Notes: generated by a model not told the origin, from the letters alone. Counted from the first letter of the stretch, positions 9,535-21,344 are shown. The stretch: DNA of 64,000 nt from Tetracentron sinense (GCA_015143295.1 CM026565.1:12646041-12710040), one strand, 5' to 3'. Program-made: numbers and translations.

Positions 9535-9879
9535 GTTTCATAACCGAGCGATCGGTTGAAATTTCACTCTCTGGAAAATTTCCCCATAGTAAAATCTCGA
9601 CCAGTCGATAGCCTCCGAGCGATCGGTTTTGGACCGATCGATCGCTCCATGGACCGAGGCGATCGGTGGTCCTGCAGGTCCAAACTGTTTGGCCATAGAC
9701 TTTTGACTCGTTCTCCGATTTTTGACGATTCAACTTGCGTTGGGTTCGTATTTCGAAAACAAACATTTCTAACGTTTCGGAATTTCCAATTTCTTCCTTA
9801 TTATTAATTATACCTCTTTAAGAGCAAAATGGCAACGAAAGTGTCATGCATTAAAATGTGAAAAGGTCCGGGCTCTACA
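9535..9879 (-). repeat. LTR stub of chromovirus X (copy 2)
   Basis: Equivalent of 273-616 with several single-base differences. It starts TGTAGAGCC (minus strand) at 9879 against A protease and ends in the CGATCG island against integrase. Confidence 0.75.
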
Positions 9880-10263
9880 GCCGCAAGCGGGCAATGTCTC
9901 TATTTCTCAACCCTCGAAAGTGAAATGGTTTCCTTCTACCGCTTGAAGAGTACCATCTTCTCAAGCAAGCTACATGCCCATGATGTGTTGCTAACCATCC
10001 ATTCCCAATATAACATCAAAGTCTTGGAATCCAAGGACGATGAGATCAACTGCCAACTCGTGGCTTCCAACTTGGACCGCACTATTTCTATACACTTTAT
10101 CTGCCAATACTGTTTTGCCGAGCGAAGTCGAAATGGGCTAACTCCGGTTTAGCTGACTAGGCTCCATAGAAAAGCCTTCTGAAAAACTCCGGCGAGACAA
10201 ACGAATGAGTAGACCCCGGTATCATCAACACTCGAGCCAAATACTCATTGACTAGTAGGGTTC
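9880..10263 (-). pseudogene. Protease exon of A (copy 2)
   Basis: Same retropepsin fragment as 617-1004. The active-site region is damaged by a two-base difference near 10,222 (ATCATCAACACT against ATCAATCAACACT in copy 1). It is truncated by X at 9880. Several of the differences from copy 1 are single-base indels in short runs, so the damage may be consensus error. Confidence 0.75.
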
Positions 10264-10412
10264 CTGAAATTTTAACTAGCGGAGTTAATTCATTAGCATC
10301 AACAGCGTATACATGTAGGTATATATACATATAGAACATGCCAAGTACGTACGCAGAGAATAGAGCATAACATAATAATCACGAATAAAGAAATTAAACT
10401 CTAACTGCGTGC
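10264..10412 (-). other. Gag-protease intron of A (GC-AG, copy 2)
   Basis: Donor GCACGC after exon GTGCAAG at 10413; acceptor AATTTCAG before GAACCC at 10263. The length is 149 bp. It differs from copy 1 by small insertions, including an added A in a run and TTAGC near 10,293. Confidence 0.65.
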
Positions 10413-11662
10413 CTTGCACCACATCATCAGATGCAAGTGCATCACCCTCTGTCAAGGCAAAAACTCACCCCTGGTTTGCCTGGCGAGACTGAGGTGTAGA
10501 CTGGGTAGTCTGAGATGACGCCTGGTATGATCCTGCTGGGCCTGCTGGTGGCCTACTACCCTGAGACTGGCCTGGTAAATGCCGGCTAGGGCAATCCCTG
10601 ATCATGTGGCCCTGGCGACCGCAATGATAACCTTCACCAGATGCTCTTCGGCAATCTCCTGCCGGATGCCTTTTGCCGCATGAAGTGCAGACCTCATATG
10701 TGTAGGCCGGAGGGGCCGAAGGTGGTGTATACCCTCGCTGCCTGAGGTGTAACTGGCCGTGGGGCCGGAAGAGCCTGAGGTCGAGGTGCCTATGGCACGT
10801 ACTGTCGGGGTGCCGGAGGCGCATAAGTCGACCTCATCTGTGGTGCTGGCCATGTATACTGATAAGGACTAGTCCGGAGCCCACCTCTCTAAAGGTACCG
10901 AACCACTAGATTGGCCTCTAGCCAATTCTCTCTTATTGGACATGGTCTCTGAATTGGTCTCAACCAACAAGGCTTTATCCACTACTTCGGCGTAAGTGCG
11001 TGCCTGAAGACCGACACTTTCTCCATGATGACATCCTTGAGCCCTTGCTCAAACCACCTCGCCTTCATTGCCTCGGTGGCAATCATGTGTGTCGGAAAGC
11101 ATGATAGCTCCGAGAACTTGGCCTCATAAGCGGCCACAGACATCGAACCTTGCTCAAGGTTGATGAATTCTCTCTCATTCTTTTCCCGAGCTCCAACCGG
11201 GAAATACTTCTTATAGAACGTGTCCTTAAACTCCTCCCAAGTCCACGGTTGACCTTGCATGGTCAAGTCCCGTGTCCTCAATGCGGACAACCACTAATGG
11301 TGGGCTTCGCCCTCTAGCATAAAAATTGCCCATGCCACTTTCTCTTCCTCTGTAGGAGAGAGCACCGCAAATATCTTCTCAACCTGGAGGATCCAAGCCT
11401 CCGCAGTAAGAGGGTCCACACTCCCGTGGAAGGATGGAGGCCTCAATCTCCGGAATGCCTCAACTCCAGCTGTACGATGTACTGGAGCTGCCGGTGGTGG
11501 AGTGGGTGCTGCCGACGATGGTATAGCTTGCTGAGCCGCCAGTATGGCGAGTGTCTCAGCAATAGAGCCTAAGACTTGGGAGAGGTCCGGCTGCTCATCC
11601 TCATCTCTGGAAGAAGATGAAGCTCTGGTGTGTGGTCCACGACCTCGTGTGCCCCGCCTCAT
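10413..11662 (-). pseudogene. gag: gag of A (copy 2)
   Basis: Same gene as 1151-2399 with the same ATG, core motifs and in-frame TAG at 11294-11296. The Pro/Ala-rich tail and first knuckle (CTSCGKRHPAGDC) read open from about 10,824. In the second knuckle the first Cys is read as Gly (GYHCGRQGH) because of one base difference from copy 1. Single-base losses occur near 10,997 and 10,880. Confidence 0.8.
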
Positions 11663-12008
11663 GACTAAAGTCCTGAGAACAATAGCACCACATGAGTCTC
11701 ACTTGAAACCACAGTTTATTTCAATGTCGTTTCACAATAATTCAATTTGTATTAGTTGTATAATACTAATATACATCACATCAAGTCATCAGAGTATTTA
11801 TCACATTATACTTATACTTTAGCGTTCTAGCGTACCTAGGACCCGTACTTGGTTTAAAGCAACCATTTTAGACTAAGACTAAAGTCTAGTCTTACACTTG
11901 GGACCAGACTCGCTTCCGACTTACTTCCTTCCTAACTTGTTTCCTAACATATGCTCTTGTCAAGCCGTGGTATAAGATTCTAAGTGACCCTAGAGACCTA
12001 AAGCCTAA

Positions 12009-12020
12009 GCTCTGATACCA
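12009..12020 (-). promoter_or_regulatory. Primer binding site of A, tRNA-iMet type (copy 2)
   Basis: Minus strand TGGTATCAGAGC, four bases from the LTR end at 12025, as in copy 1. Confidence 0.93.
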
Positions 12021-12024
12021 CTTC

Positions 12025-14736
12025 TGTCGCGACCCAAAACCCACCCTAGGAGTTAGAGTGAACTTTGGACGACTAATCATGGCTTCATGACATGCTTGAC
12101 AAACAACCTGCAAAACCCACAGAGCATATACAATAGAGGACATTATAGCGGAAACATACCCATAAAGCACAACGGAAGTCTACCAAACCTCTATGTATAT
12201 ACATACGCAAATCCAAGTTTATACAAAAAGTAACCAAAAGAAAGTGCGGACAGACCCGCCAAAATACATGAATGTATATCTCTCATCTCACCCACCGCTA
12301 TTCACTCAGAATCTAACACCACCTACTGATAACCCTCTACGGGAGGTTCCTCCAAAGGCTCCTCGACGTACTCCTCTTCCACCCATGGACCAGGAGCACA
12401 AACATCAAATGGAGCAGCAGCTCCCTCAGAACCTACCGACATGAGAAGTACGGCTGAGCATGGAATACTCAGCGGGTACTAAATACTAACCAATAGTCAT
12501 AGCAAAACCATAGCAGTATAGGAAGCAGGAAGCATTTCACATATATAAAGCAGGAGCCATCAATATCATAACAAAGAAATAAGGCAATTTATAATCATGC
12601 TTGCATTTCATGAAAAGCCGATAACACCCTTGAAAACACCGTGCACTTGACTTGACTGAAAATACCATTTCCGTGCTTGAAAACTTGTCATGTTTGTCTT
12701 ATCTTATCGTATCATGCGTGTCATGTGTGTCATGCCATGCCATGCTTGCTTGGAAAAGTAAACTACTTGTGAGGGAAGGGAGACTCTTCTTCCTAAATGC
12801 CCATGCTTGTCATGTCATGTATCATGCTTGCTTGTTCGGAAAAGTAATCTACTTGTGAGGGAAGGGAGACCCTTCTTCCTAAAATGCTCATGCTTGTCAT
12901 GCCGTGTCATGTCATGCTTGTATCATGCTTGGAAAAGTAAACTACTTGTGAGGGAAGGGAGACCCTTCTTTCTAAATGCTCATGTCATGTCCTTTCACTT
13001 GTGAGATGTCCTTGTGAGATGTACTTGCGAGGGAAGGGAAACCCTTCTTATGATATATATGTACTTGCGAGGGAAGGGAGACCCTTCTTATGACAATGCA
13101 TGATTGACTTGTCCTTGCCAAGAGCGAGGTAAAACATATCGTAGGATATGTCCCACCTCTAACCATGTTCTTGAAAACCTCGATAAATCATGCCATGCAT
13201 GCCGTGCTCGTGGGAACCGTGTACATACTTGCATTTAAATTTAAATATGACATTTGGGTAATTTCACAATACGTATAACATCAATGATTGAGCAATGTAA
13301 TATTCATATCATTTAGGGAAAGTAAGAAAACACACTATCATAGGCCCTAGCAATATCCATAATTTATTAGGCATGCATTTCCTAATTTACAACTCACTTT
13401 ATTCACCTTGGCATTTCATCAAACATGGTGTGTTCATTATTCATTATTCATTTTAAACCTAAATCATGCTTTTCTAGGTGGGTTATGCTCACATCACACT
13501 TGTATGTTCATTATTAGTACAATGCCCTTTCCCATTCATTCATCACATCATCCACAACACATCCCTTGGCATCCAATCCCCCATTCGATCTCCATTCACC
13601 ATTCACAACCATCCATCTCATAGCACATGTGTAAATGAAATAAAATCAAAAGAAATAAAGGGAAAAGAGGAACTATAACTAGGAGGGTAGTAAAAGGTAC
13701 CGACCTTGAACAATGAGGGGAGAAACCCCTTTCCAAAACGACTGTGTAGCTGCTGCCCTAGCTTAGAGAACGCTCTCCACGAGTGTTTGAGCCGTGATCT
13801 TGGAGAAGAGCCGAGCTTGAAGTAATCTAGGGTCTCAAAACCCTTTGATTTCTCTTCCAAAGACAAGCCCTAGGTTGGAATCGCCTTCTCCCCTTTCTCC
13901 TATTCTCTCAAACTCTCTAAGTGTCAAATGATGCCCTAAAGGCTCGGGCAAGAGTCTTAAGGTAAGAGTAAACCGACCAAAAGATCATAATACCCTTACT
14001 GAAATTTCTGCAAAAACACGAGTGCCGAACACGTTGAGCTGTGAATAGTACCAAACACGTTGTGCTGTGAACAGTGCCGAACACGTTGTGCTGTGAATAG
14101 TGCCAAACACGTTGTGCTGTGAATAGTGCCAAGCACGTTGTGCTGTGAATAGTGCCAAACACGTTGTGCTGTGAATAGTGCCGAACACGTTGTGCTGTGA
14201 ATAGTGTTGAACACGTTGTCCGTTGTCTTATGTACAACGTGCCCGTTGTCACGTTGTGTTGTGCATAGTGCTGAGCTCATTGCCCGTTGTCTTATGTACA
14301 ACGTGCCCGTTGTGACGTTGTGTTGTGCATAGTGCTGAGCTCGTTGTGACGCTGTACAACGTACATGTTGTTTGCTGTATAACGTACCCGTTGTCTGTTG
14401 CACAACGGATGCACAACGAATACGTTATCAGAGTACGTTGTCTGTGCCTTATCAGAGCACGTTATCAGAGCTACGTCCTTAGTGCCTTTCGAGCTACGTC
14501 CTTAGTGCATGACCGAGCTACGATTTCCTGTAGGTCCAGACTGTTTTGGCCATATCTTTTGACTCGTTCGTCCGATTTTGACGATGCAACTTGCGTTGGG
14601 TTCGTACTTCGAAAAGGAACATTTCTGACATTTCAGAATTTCCAATTTCTTCCTTATTTATTAATTATACCTCTTTAAAGGCAAAATGGCAACGAAAGTG
14701 TCATGCATTAACTGTGAAAAGGTCCGGGGCTCTACA
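12025..14736 (-). repeat. 5' LTR of chromovirus A (2712 bp, copy 2)
   Basis: Identical in length to 2761-5472 and, in the parts I compared, identical in sequence. It contains hairpin repeats at about 12751-13099, the 26-bp array at 14021-14209 and the micro-ORF at 12442-12323. Flanks are the primer site on the left and the K LTR tail GTTAAGATCTAGGGG on the right. Confidence 0.92.
12323..12442 (-). CDS. Conserved acidic micro-ORF in the A LTR (copy 2)
   Basis: Same 39-codon ORF as 3059-3178 (start MSVGSEG, core FDVCAPGPWVEEEYVEEP). See that entry for the comparison across families. Confidence 0.5.
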   Translation of the reverse strand: MSVGSEGAAAPFDVCAPGPWVEEEYVEEPLEEPPVEGYQ

Positions 14737-14791
14737 GTTAAGATCTAGGGGATCCAGTTTCCGCATAAATTTTTTTCCGGATCCCCCTTCA
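14737..14791 (+). repeat. Tail of the 5' LTR of copia K
   Basis: The last 55 bp of the LTR, ending CCCCCTTCA. It matches the end of K's 3' LTR (42438-42492), which proves the two belong to one element family. Everything upstream in this LTR has been displaced beyond element A and is not in the window. Confidence 0.85.
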
Positions 14792-14793
14792 AG

Positions 14794-14805
14794 TGGTATC
14801 AGAGC
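14794..14805 (+). promoter_or_regulatory. Primer binding site of copia K
   Basis: TGGTATCAGAGC two bases after the LTR end, the usual initiator tRNA-Met site. The copy at 5529-5540 is identical. Confidence 0.92.
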
Positions 14806-16561
14806 TCATGGTTAGGAGTATTTTTTGTTTATTTTGATAAGGTAATTAAATGGATGATTTAATTCATGAGATGAATTAATTTAGATCTATTTAATATTGC
14901 TCGTAGTTTTTATTATTTTATTTGTTCATAAGATGAATAAATAAATATTTATTATATTATTGAATGAGATTTGATAATTAAATAAATTTAAAAAACTAGT
15001 ATTATATGTGATATAATTAAATTCAAAACAAAGAGTTTATTTTGAAATTCCTTTTAAATGATTTGATCATTAATTAATAAATCCCATGGTGTTTGACACC
15101 CTTGCTTAAGTGTTCTTGGAGATTAATGCTTATTTCGATTTAAATTGATTCATGGATTTTTGGATTTGTATTTGATTAGAAGAATCGATATAGTTTTGGT
15201 ATTTTGGCCATAACTTTATGACCGTAAGTCCGATTTAGATCTATCAGTACATCGTTTCGAAGCCTTCGAAAAGATCTACAATTTTCGTGAATCAATTTTT
15301 TCCAGAATCAATTTTTTGAGGGTCAAAACTTGAGTCGAAAATCTTATGTGGGAAAAGGAGTTTTCTAAATTAATTTTCCAAGAGGCTTTCAAATTTTTCC
15401 TAAATTGCATTATTTGATTATGAAAAATGTTTTATGGAAAATATAATTGTTATTTTTTTTCCGGGGTTACATCTATATAAAATATAGATTTTTATCGGGC
15501 GATTTGATAATTGTTATCAAATTTTAAATCCTTTTAAAAAATAAGAAAAAGTACTCCATCACCATGTAGCATCTTTTTTATATGAGATTATAGTTATGGG
15601 TCATAATATATGATAAATTGTTTATCATTCATGCATTCATACTAGAGGTTAATATGTAGTAGGTTTTGGTAATCTCTAAAGGGCAGATTCATTCGGTTTC
15701 CCTGAAAAGGACGAATAGAATACTGGTTTCCCTAATGCATTTAAATTCTATTTAATGCATTGGTAGAGATGCTGCGAAGGAGGATGTTGCGATGTGATCT
15801 ACATAAGATGATAAAGGAGGGAATCGCGAAGGAGTTTGCGAGCTACCTTTGTTCTTATCACATTCCCTTGCATCCATGCATTTTAATTTATTGACCCATA
15901 ACGATTAATCTTGTATACTAATGTTTTATTATCATAAGATGATAACTACTATTTATTTATCATGAGATGATATATGTTTATATGTTTAATTATTCTGTTG
16001 AAATAATTGCTCTTGATATATCATGTGTATATAAGACTAGGGACAAGTCCCTAAGTATTATGATCTTCTACCATACACTATGTGATCCTATAGTGGGGAG
16101 TATGAGTAAGCTGACAGGCCAAAGCCGGGCCCAATCCCTCTCACCTATGAGTGAACATGGTGAAAACTAAATAAGCAAATAGTGGGAGCAATAACGCCAA
16201 AGCGTGAGCTTTCATTAGGGGTTTATTAGGTTCATGGTAGGTGGGCACATGAATAAGAGATATTATACAATAACGCCAAAGCGTGAGTATAACATCCCTT
16301 ATAGATCAGACAGTAGATCAAATACTCTAAAATTCACAAGATGAGATCTGTGAAATTGGAGAAGAGAGTTTCTATCTGCCTATTCAAGGCGATGTGATGA
16401 TGTGCCTAGAAGCAGGATCACATTAAGCCAGTGTCTAGGTTTTCGATGCCAATTAATTCTTCCCAATTTGGCAATACCTTTAGAAACAGACCCATAATCT
16501 AATTGGTATAAATGAATACAATAGATCCCTAATACTGTCTTATTTGTCATTTGATTAGATC
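14806..16561 (+). other. Long untranslated leader of copia K
   Basis: About 1.75 kb, AT-rich, with no long ORF. It carries the CAT-(A/G)AG-ATG hairpins also seen in copy 1, and two copies of CAATAACGCCAAAGCGTGAG. It matches 5541-7292 with roughly one difference per 100-200 bases. I see no gene in it. Confidence 0.7.
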
Positions 16562-17395
16562 ATGACAAGCCTACTCCCATTAACTGAAATTCTTCGTGAT
16601 GAAAAGTTAGTAGGAACTAACTATGTAGACTGAGAATTTAGGATATACCTGGTTCTCCCTGCTGAAAAGCTTACCCTGTGTCTTACAACTCCTAAACCTG
16701 AGGTTCTCTCGGATTCAACACCAGATCTGTTAGCTGAAGCTGATTTATAGAATCGTTCCAATCAGACAACAAGAAATTGGGTGTTAACATCATTATCCAC
16801 TATATTGTATAACCATCATAATCATATGGATAATACTTCAGACATATTGCATCACCTACATGAGATGTTTGGTGAAGAGAATAAGTCTGCCAAACAATCA
16901 GCGTTAAGGTCTCTTCTTATCACCGAGATGAAAGAGGGAACTTCAGTCAGAGAACACGTCATGAAGATAATGGGTTTTATTAAAGAATTGGAGATGTACA
17001 GTAGAGAGATGGATCACCAAAATCAATACTATTCTACAGTCACTCCCTCGGTCATTCAACTTGTTTGTAGTGAATTACAGTATAAACAAGTTAGAGATGA
17101 CTCTAAGTGGGTTGTTGGACTCACTGATAGCTGTAGAAGATGAGATCAGAAAAGATATTGATAGTGAAATCATGTTTGTTGAAAGACCTATACCTGTGAT
17201 GATGTCTGAAAAGAAAAGGAAGAAAAATAATGGTAAAGGAAAGCTGAAAGACAACTGGAGTAAGGCAAGAGTTGCCAAAGGTTCTTTAGGGACAACTGGC
17301 AAGGAAAACAAAGGCAATGGAAAGTATTTCCACTGTGGTAAAATAGGCCACTGGAAGAGGAATTGCAGGACTTACCTTGCAACTCTTAAGAAGGG
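16562..17395 (+). pseudogene. gag: gag of copia K
   Basis: It starts at ATG 16562 (MTSLLPLTEILRDEKLVG). TGA follows NYVD, TAG follows DLLAEADL, and a frame change lies near 17,060-17,100 between SVIQLV and the NYSINKLEMTL segment. The C-terminus has a basic stretch (KKRKKNNGKGK) and one CCHC-type knuckle FHCGKIGHWKRNC near 17,328-17,366; the first Cys is replaced by Phe-His spacing (YFHC instead of CFHC), so the knuckle is damaged. Gag and pol lie in one ORF, as in Ty1/copia. Confidence 0.8.
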
Positions 17396-18530
17396 TAGCA
17401 GAAGTACTCAAGGTATGAGATACTTTGAAGTACATTTTACTGTTGAGTCTAACTTTCTGGACATTCCTCCTAACTCATGGTGTGTGGATTCAGGATCCAC
17501 TGTACACGTTTGTAATTCTTTACAGGGGTTCAAGGAAACCAGAAAGTCGACCAAACAGGAGCAGAAGCTTAAAGTTGGCTCCGGTGCAAATGTTGCAGTG
17601 AAGTCAATCGGCTTGTTTACTCTTTATTTACCGAATAGAAAGACATTAATTTTAGAAGACTGTTTTTATGTGCCTTCAGCACATCGAAATTTGATTTTAG
17701 TATCTAGACTCTTATTTTATGGATCCTCTATCAATTTTAATTCAATTGTTGAAATTAATAAAGATGGAATGGTCTTGATAACTGGTAATCTAATTTATGG
17801 TCTTTATTTGATATTTCCATTGGTAAATAATGAATGTCTGCAAAGTGACAATGTCTCATTATTTAGATTTTCTGGAATGAAGAGATATTGCACTGAGTCT
17901 ACTTATCTTTGGCACAAGAGACTTGGTCACATTTAGTAATAGATGGTCTCCTTGACTTCCTCAAGGTAGAACCATTCCCTACATGCGAGTCTTGTCTCGA
18001 AGGGAAGATGACCAAGAAGCCTTACCCTAAAAATGGAGTTTCTGAAAAGTTAAGACTAATACATAGTGATGTATGTGGTCCATTTAACATTGTTGCACGA
18101 GGTCAATACCGGTATTTTGTCACATTTACCGATGACTATTCCAGATATGGATGTCTATTTGATGCAACACAAATCTGACACCTTTGAAAATTTCAAAGAA
18201 TTCAGATTAAAAGTTGAGAATCAAACTAACAAAACCATAAAGACACTTTGATCAGATCGAGATGGTGAATACCTCACCAACGAGTTTATGGATTACTTAA
18301 GGGATAATGGGATTATCTCGCAATGGACAAGTCCTGCCTCTCCTCAACAAAATGGAGTTTCTGAAAGAAGAAACCAGACCTTATTAGATATGGTTTGCTC
18401 TATGATGAGCCATGCCGATGTTCCTTCATATCTTTGGGGATATGCTATACAAACTGTCATTTATATTCTAAATCGGGTTCCATCTAAGTCTATTCCGTTT
18501 ACACCCTATGAATTGTGGACTGGGTGAAAA
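17396..18530 (+). pseudogene. Protease and integrase of copia K
   Basis: Protease motif WCVDSGSTVHVCNS at about 17,479, followed by the LKVGSGANVAV flap region. The integrase zinc finger LWHKRLGHI (17,909) is closed by CESCLEGKMTKKPY. The core has [27 protein letters not shown] and [17 protein letters not shown], supplying the D-D-E triad. The order PR-IN-RT-RH is diagnostic of Ty1/copia. Stops or frame changes occur at 17,934, near 18,165, at 18,249 and at 18,525, so no active enzyme can be made. Confidence 0.85.
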
Positions 18531-19657
18531 CCTAGTTTACAACATTTAAGGGTATGGGGTTGTCCTGCGCATGTTCACAAACTCGAACCCACTAAATTGG
18601 AATCTAGGACAGAGAAATAGAATTTTATAGGATATCCAAAGAAACTAAGGGTTTCTATTTCTACTCCAAGGCAGACTAAACAATAGTTGTTAGGCTTCAT
18701 GCCACTTTCTTGGAGGAAGAAATGGATCTCCTTAAGAAAGTTGAATTTCATGAGATGAAAGACGACACAGCCAGTATCCAAACTGAACTTAATCCTTCCA
18801 CTTTAATTTTTCCTAATTCTGTTCCACTGAGAAGGTCTCAAAGAGTTTCTAGACCACCATATAGACTTCAGTATTACAATAATGAAGTTTATCTAGTTAT
18901 CCCTAATGATGAGGATAAGATCCTAATACTTATCAGGAAGCTACATTGGATGTAGATTCATCTCAATGGAATAAAGCCATGAATGCTGAAATAGATTCCA
19001 TGTATAACAACGGTGTCTGGACTTTAGTAGATCCACTAGACGGTATAAGGCCAATTGGATGCAAAATGGATTTACAAAAGGAAGAAGGGTGCCGATGGTA
19101 ACGTGGAGACCTATAAAGCTAGACTTGTTGCAAAAGGTTATACTCAAATTCAAGGAGTTGATTATGAAGATTCCTTTTCACCTGTACCTATGCTTAAATC
19201 CATCAGGATATTACTAGCTATAACTGCACACCATGACTATGAGATATGGCAAATGGATGTCAAAACTGCTTTCCTTAATGGAATGTTAGATGAAGACATC
19301 TATATGAAGCAACCAGAGTGCTTCATTGCTCCTAACCAGGAGAACATGGTATGCAAGCTCAACAAGTCGATATGTGGTTTGAAACAAGCTTCAAGAAGCT
19401 GGAACCAAAGATTTGATCTTTCGATCAAAGAATTTGGATTCCAAACGAATTTGGAAGAATCTTGTATATACAAAAAGGACAGTGGGAGAGCGATAGTATA
19501 CCTAATTCTTTATGTAGATGACATCCTACTCATTGGGAATGATGTAGAGATGTTGTCATCAGTCAAGATATGGCTTTCTCAGCATTTCTCAATGAAAGAC
19601 TTAGGAGAGGCATCATATATTCTCGGAATAAAGATTCTGAGAGATAGAAAATGCTGA
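18531..19657 (+). pseudogene. Reverse transcriptase of copia K
   Basis: The segment opens with a degenerate connection region (LRVWGCPAHV; SQRVSRPP...). The RT proper runs from about 19,055: MDAKWIYKRK, YKARLVAKGYTQ, DYEDSFSPV, QMDVKTAFLNG, CGLKQASRSWNQRF. The catalytic YVDDI is near 19,511. A TGA at 19,655-19,657 ends the longest open stretch inside GIKILRDRKC. RT copies the element RNA into cDNA in the particle. Confidence 0.88.
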
Positions 19658-20343
19658 ATGTTGGGATTGAGCCAAACTTCCTACATAGACAAGATATTGT
19701 CTAGGTACAGTATGAGTGATTGTAAGATAACACTCATTCCTTTTAGACATGGTGTCACTTTGTCTAAAAATATGACCCCTACATCAGCTGATGAGATCGA
19801 GCAGATGAAGAGGTGCCCTTATGCTTCGGTAGTTGGGAGCCTCATGTATGTCATGTTATGTACTAGACTGGATATCTATCATACAGTGGGAGTTGTTAGT
19901 CGGTTCCAAAGCAATCCAGGTGTTAATCATTAGACTGCAGTGAAGCACATTATGAAGTATCTGAAAAGGACTAGGGATTATGCGCTTACCTTTCAATCAG
20001 AAGATTTAGTTGTACTGGGTTATACTAATTCCGATTTCCAATCTAATCCGAACAATAGAGCTTCCACATCTGGGTATGTGTTTACACTGGGTGGTGCTGC
20101 TGTCAGTTGGGGCAGCATAAAGCAGAAGAGTATTGCTGACTCCACCACAGAAGCATAATATATTGTAGCTTCAGAAGCAGCATAAAGCAGTTTGGTTCAG
20201 AAGATTTTTGCAAGAGTTAGGAAATGTTCCTTCAACACTCAGACCTATCACTCTCTTCTGTGATAGTAACGGTGCAGTAGCCCATAGCAAAGAACCTAGG
20301 AACCACAATGGGATTAAAATCTATGGCACAGTGAGTTTTAGGG
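19658..20343 (+). pseudogene. RT tail and RNase H of copia K
   Basis: Motifs LSQTSYIDKIL, CPYASVVGSLMY, LKRTRDYALTF and TNSDFQSN are followed by SIKQKSIADSTTEA, the copia RNase H signature, then STOP codons at 20,156 and 20,182. In the second motif of the D-E-D-D site, TNSD is present where TDSD is usual. Remains of the end (NHNGIK.. counterpart) reach about 20,330. It would remove RNA from RNA-DNA hybrids. Confidence 0.82.
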
Positions 20344-20355
20344 CAAGTGGGAGAT
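20344..20355 (+). promoter_or_regulatory. Polypurine tract of copia K
   Basis: CAAGTGGGAGAT immediately before the LTR start TGTTGGACATG at 20356. This is the position and composition expected for plus-strand priming in Ty1/copia elements. Confidence 0.85.
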
Positions 20356-20545
20356 TGTTGGACATGATGCTCAGAAAAGTCATTTAGATTGTTAGAACCT
20401 TATTAATTTGATTAATAAATGCTTCTTCTTAATTTATTATGTATTCATTATGGGTAATTGACCATGATCATGAGATGATCTATACGATATGAGATATCAA
20501 TAAAGGTCCATATTATATATTGTAGGAAAGTTATGTGATTAGATT
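20356..20545 (+). repeat. 3' LTR of copia K, first part
   Basis: It starts TGTTGGACATGATGC after the polypurine tract and is cut at 20545 by element B. The target AGATT (20541-20545) is repeated at 30410-30414, where the LTR continues. It contains a hairpin GATCAT-gag-ATGATC at 20466-20480, of the same kind as in the K leader. Confidence 0.88.
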
Positions 20546-21049
20546 TGAAGAGACCCAGATCTTTTTCATGTTTTTAATTTCAAGCATTGAAAGTATTATA
20601 GTCCTTGTGATGTTTTAATGTTTATGTATTAATATCTAATTGGTATAGTGTCATTAAGGCTTGATCAAACTTGTAATCGGATGGATGTCATATCACACCC
20701 TGACCTTTAGGAAGCTCCAGTTTTGGCCCCGTTTATTGGAATTGAGTGATTTTTGAACCATTAGAAAGGTATTGGAACCCTCTTCGAGGTTCATGTTTAA
20801 TGTTTTTCCACATTTTTAGTCTAAGCTAAGTCAAAAGTGGGTTTTCCAATGTTTTGTCTGATGGAATTACAGATCAGTAAACTTTGGGGACATTTTGGTC
20901 TATAAATAAAGTAGAATTAAAAAAAATTTCACTGTTAGAAATGTTCCTTTTCGAAAGACGAATCCAATGCAAGTTGAATTGTCGAAATCCGACGAACGAG
21001 TCAAAAGTTATGGCAATAACAGTATGGTGGGTCAAATTCTGCAGAGCAC

Positions 21050-21290
21050 TGATCGCTATAGATCGATCGGTACCCTACCGATCGCTCAGTACCCTACTGA
21101 TCGCTCGGTCAAAAGTGGCGATCGATCGGTCCACAACCGATCGATTGGTAGCTATCGACTGGTTAACTTTTTTGTATGGAAAATTTTTTCAGAGAGGTGT
21201 TTTTGACCGAGAGCTCAGTCATAACCACCGGTCGATCGGTAGGCGACCGATCGCTTGGTCATAACCACCGATCGCTCAGTCCTTCGTGTT
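21050..21290 (+). promoter_or_regulatory. CGATCG palindrome island upstream of the TATA box (B 5' LTR)
   Basis: About a dozen ACCGATCG, CGATCGGT, GATCGATCGGT and related words lie in direct and inverted order, some in facing pairs around short spacers. A second cluster follows a GAAAATTTTTTCAGAGAGG spacer. The island sits between the shared block GAGTCAAAAGTTATGGC and TTCGTGTTTTTGCAAAATTT. Matching islands are in the B 3' LTR and element X. Role as an enhancer is inference. Confidence 0.6.
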
Positions 21291-21344
21291 TTTGCAAAAT
21301 TTCAGTAAGGGCTTTTAAGTCCTTTAGCTCTCAAACCTTGGGGC

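Larger units (their letters stand above)
9880..14736 (-). mobile_element. Chromovirus A, 5' part (copy 2)
   Basis: Same structure as 617-5472: protease 10263-9880, intron 10412-10264, gag 11662-10413, primer site 12020-12009, 5' LTR 12025-14736. From about 10,990 rightwards it is almost base-identical to copy 1. Between 9880 and 10,990 it differs by scattered single-base indels, consistent with poor consensus near a contig end. It lies in the 5' LTR of copia K, which resumes at 14737. Confidence 0.85.
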
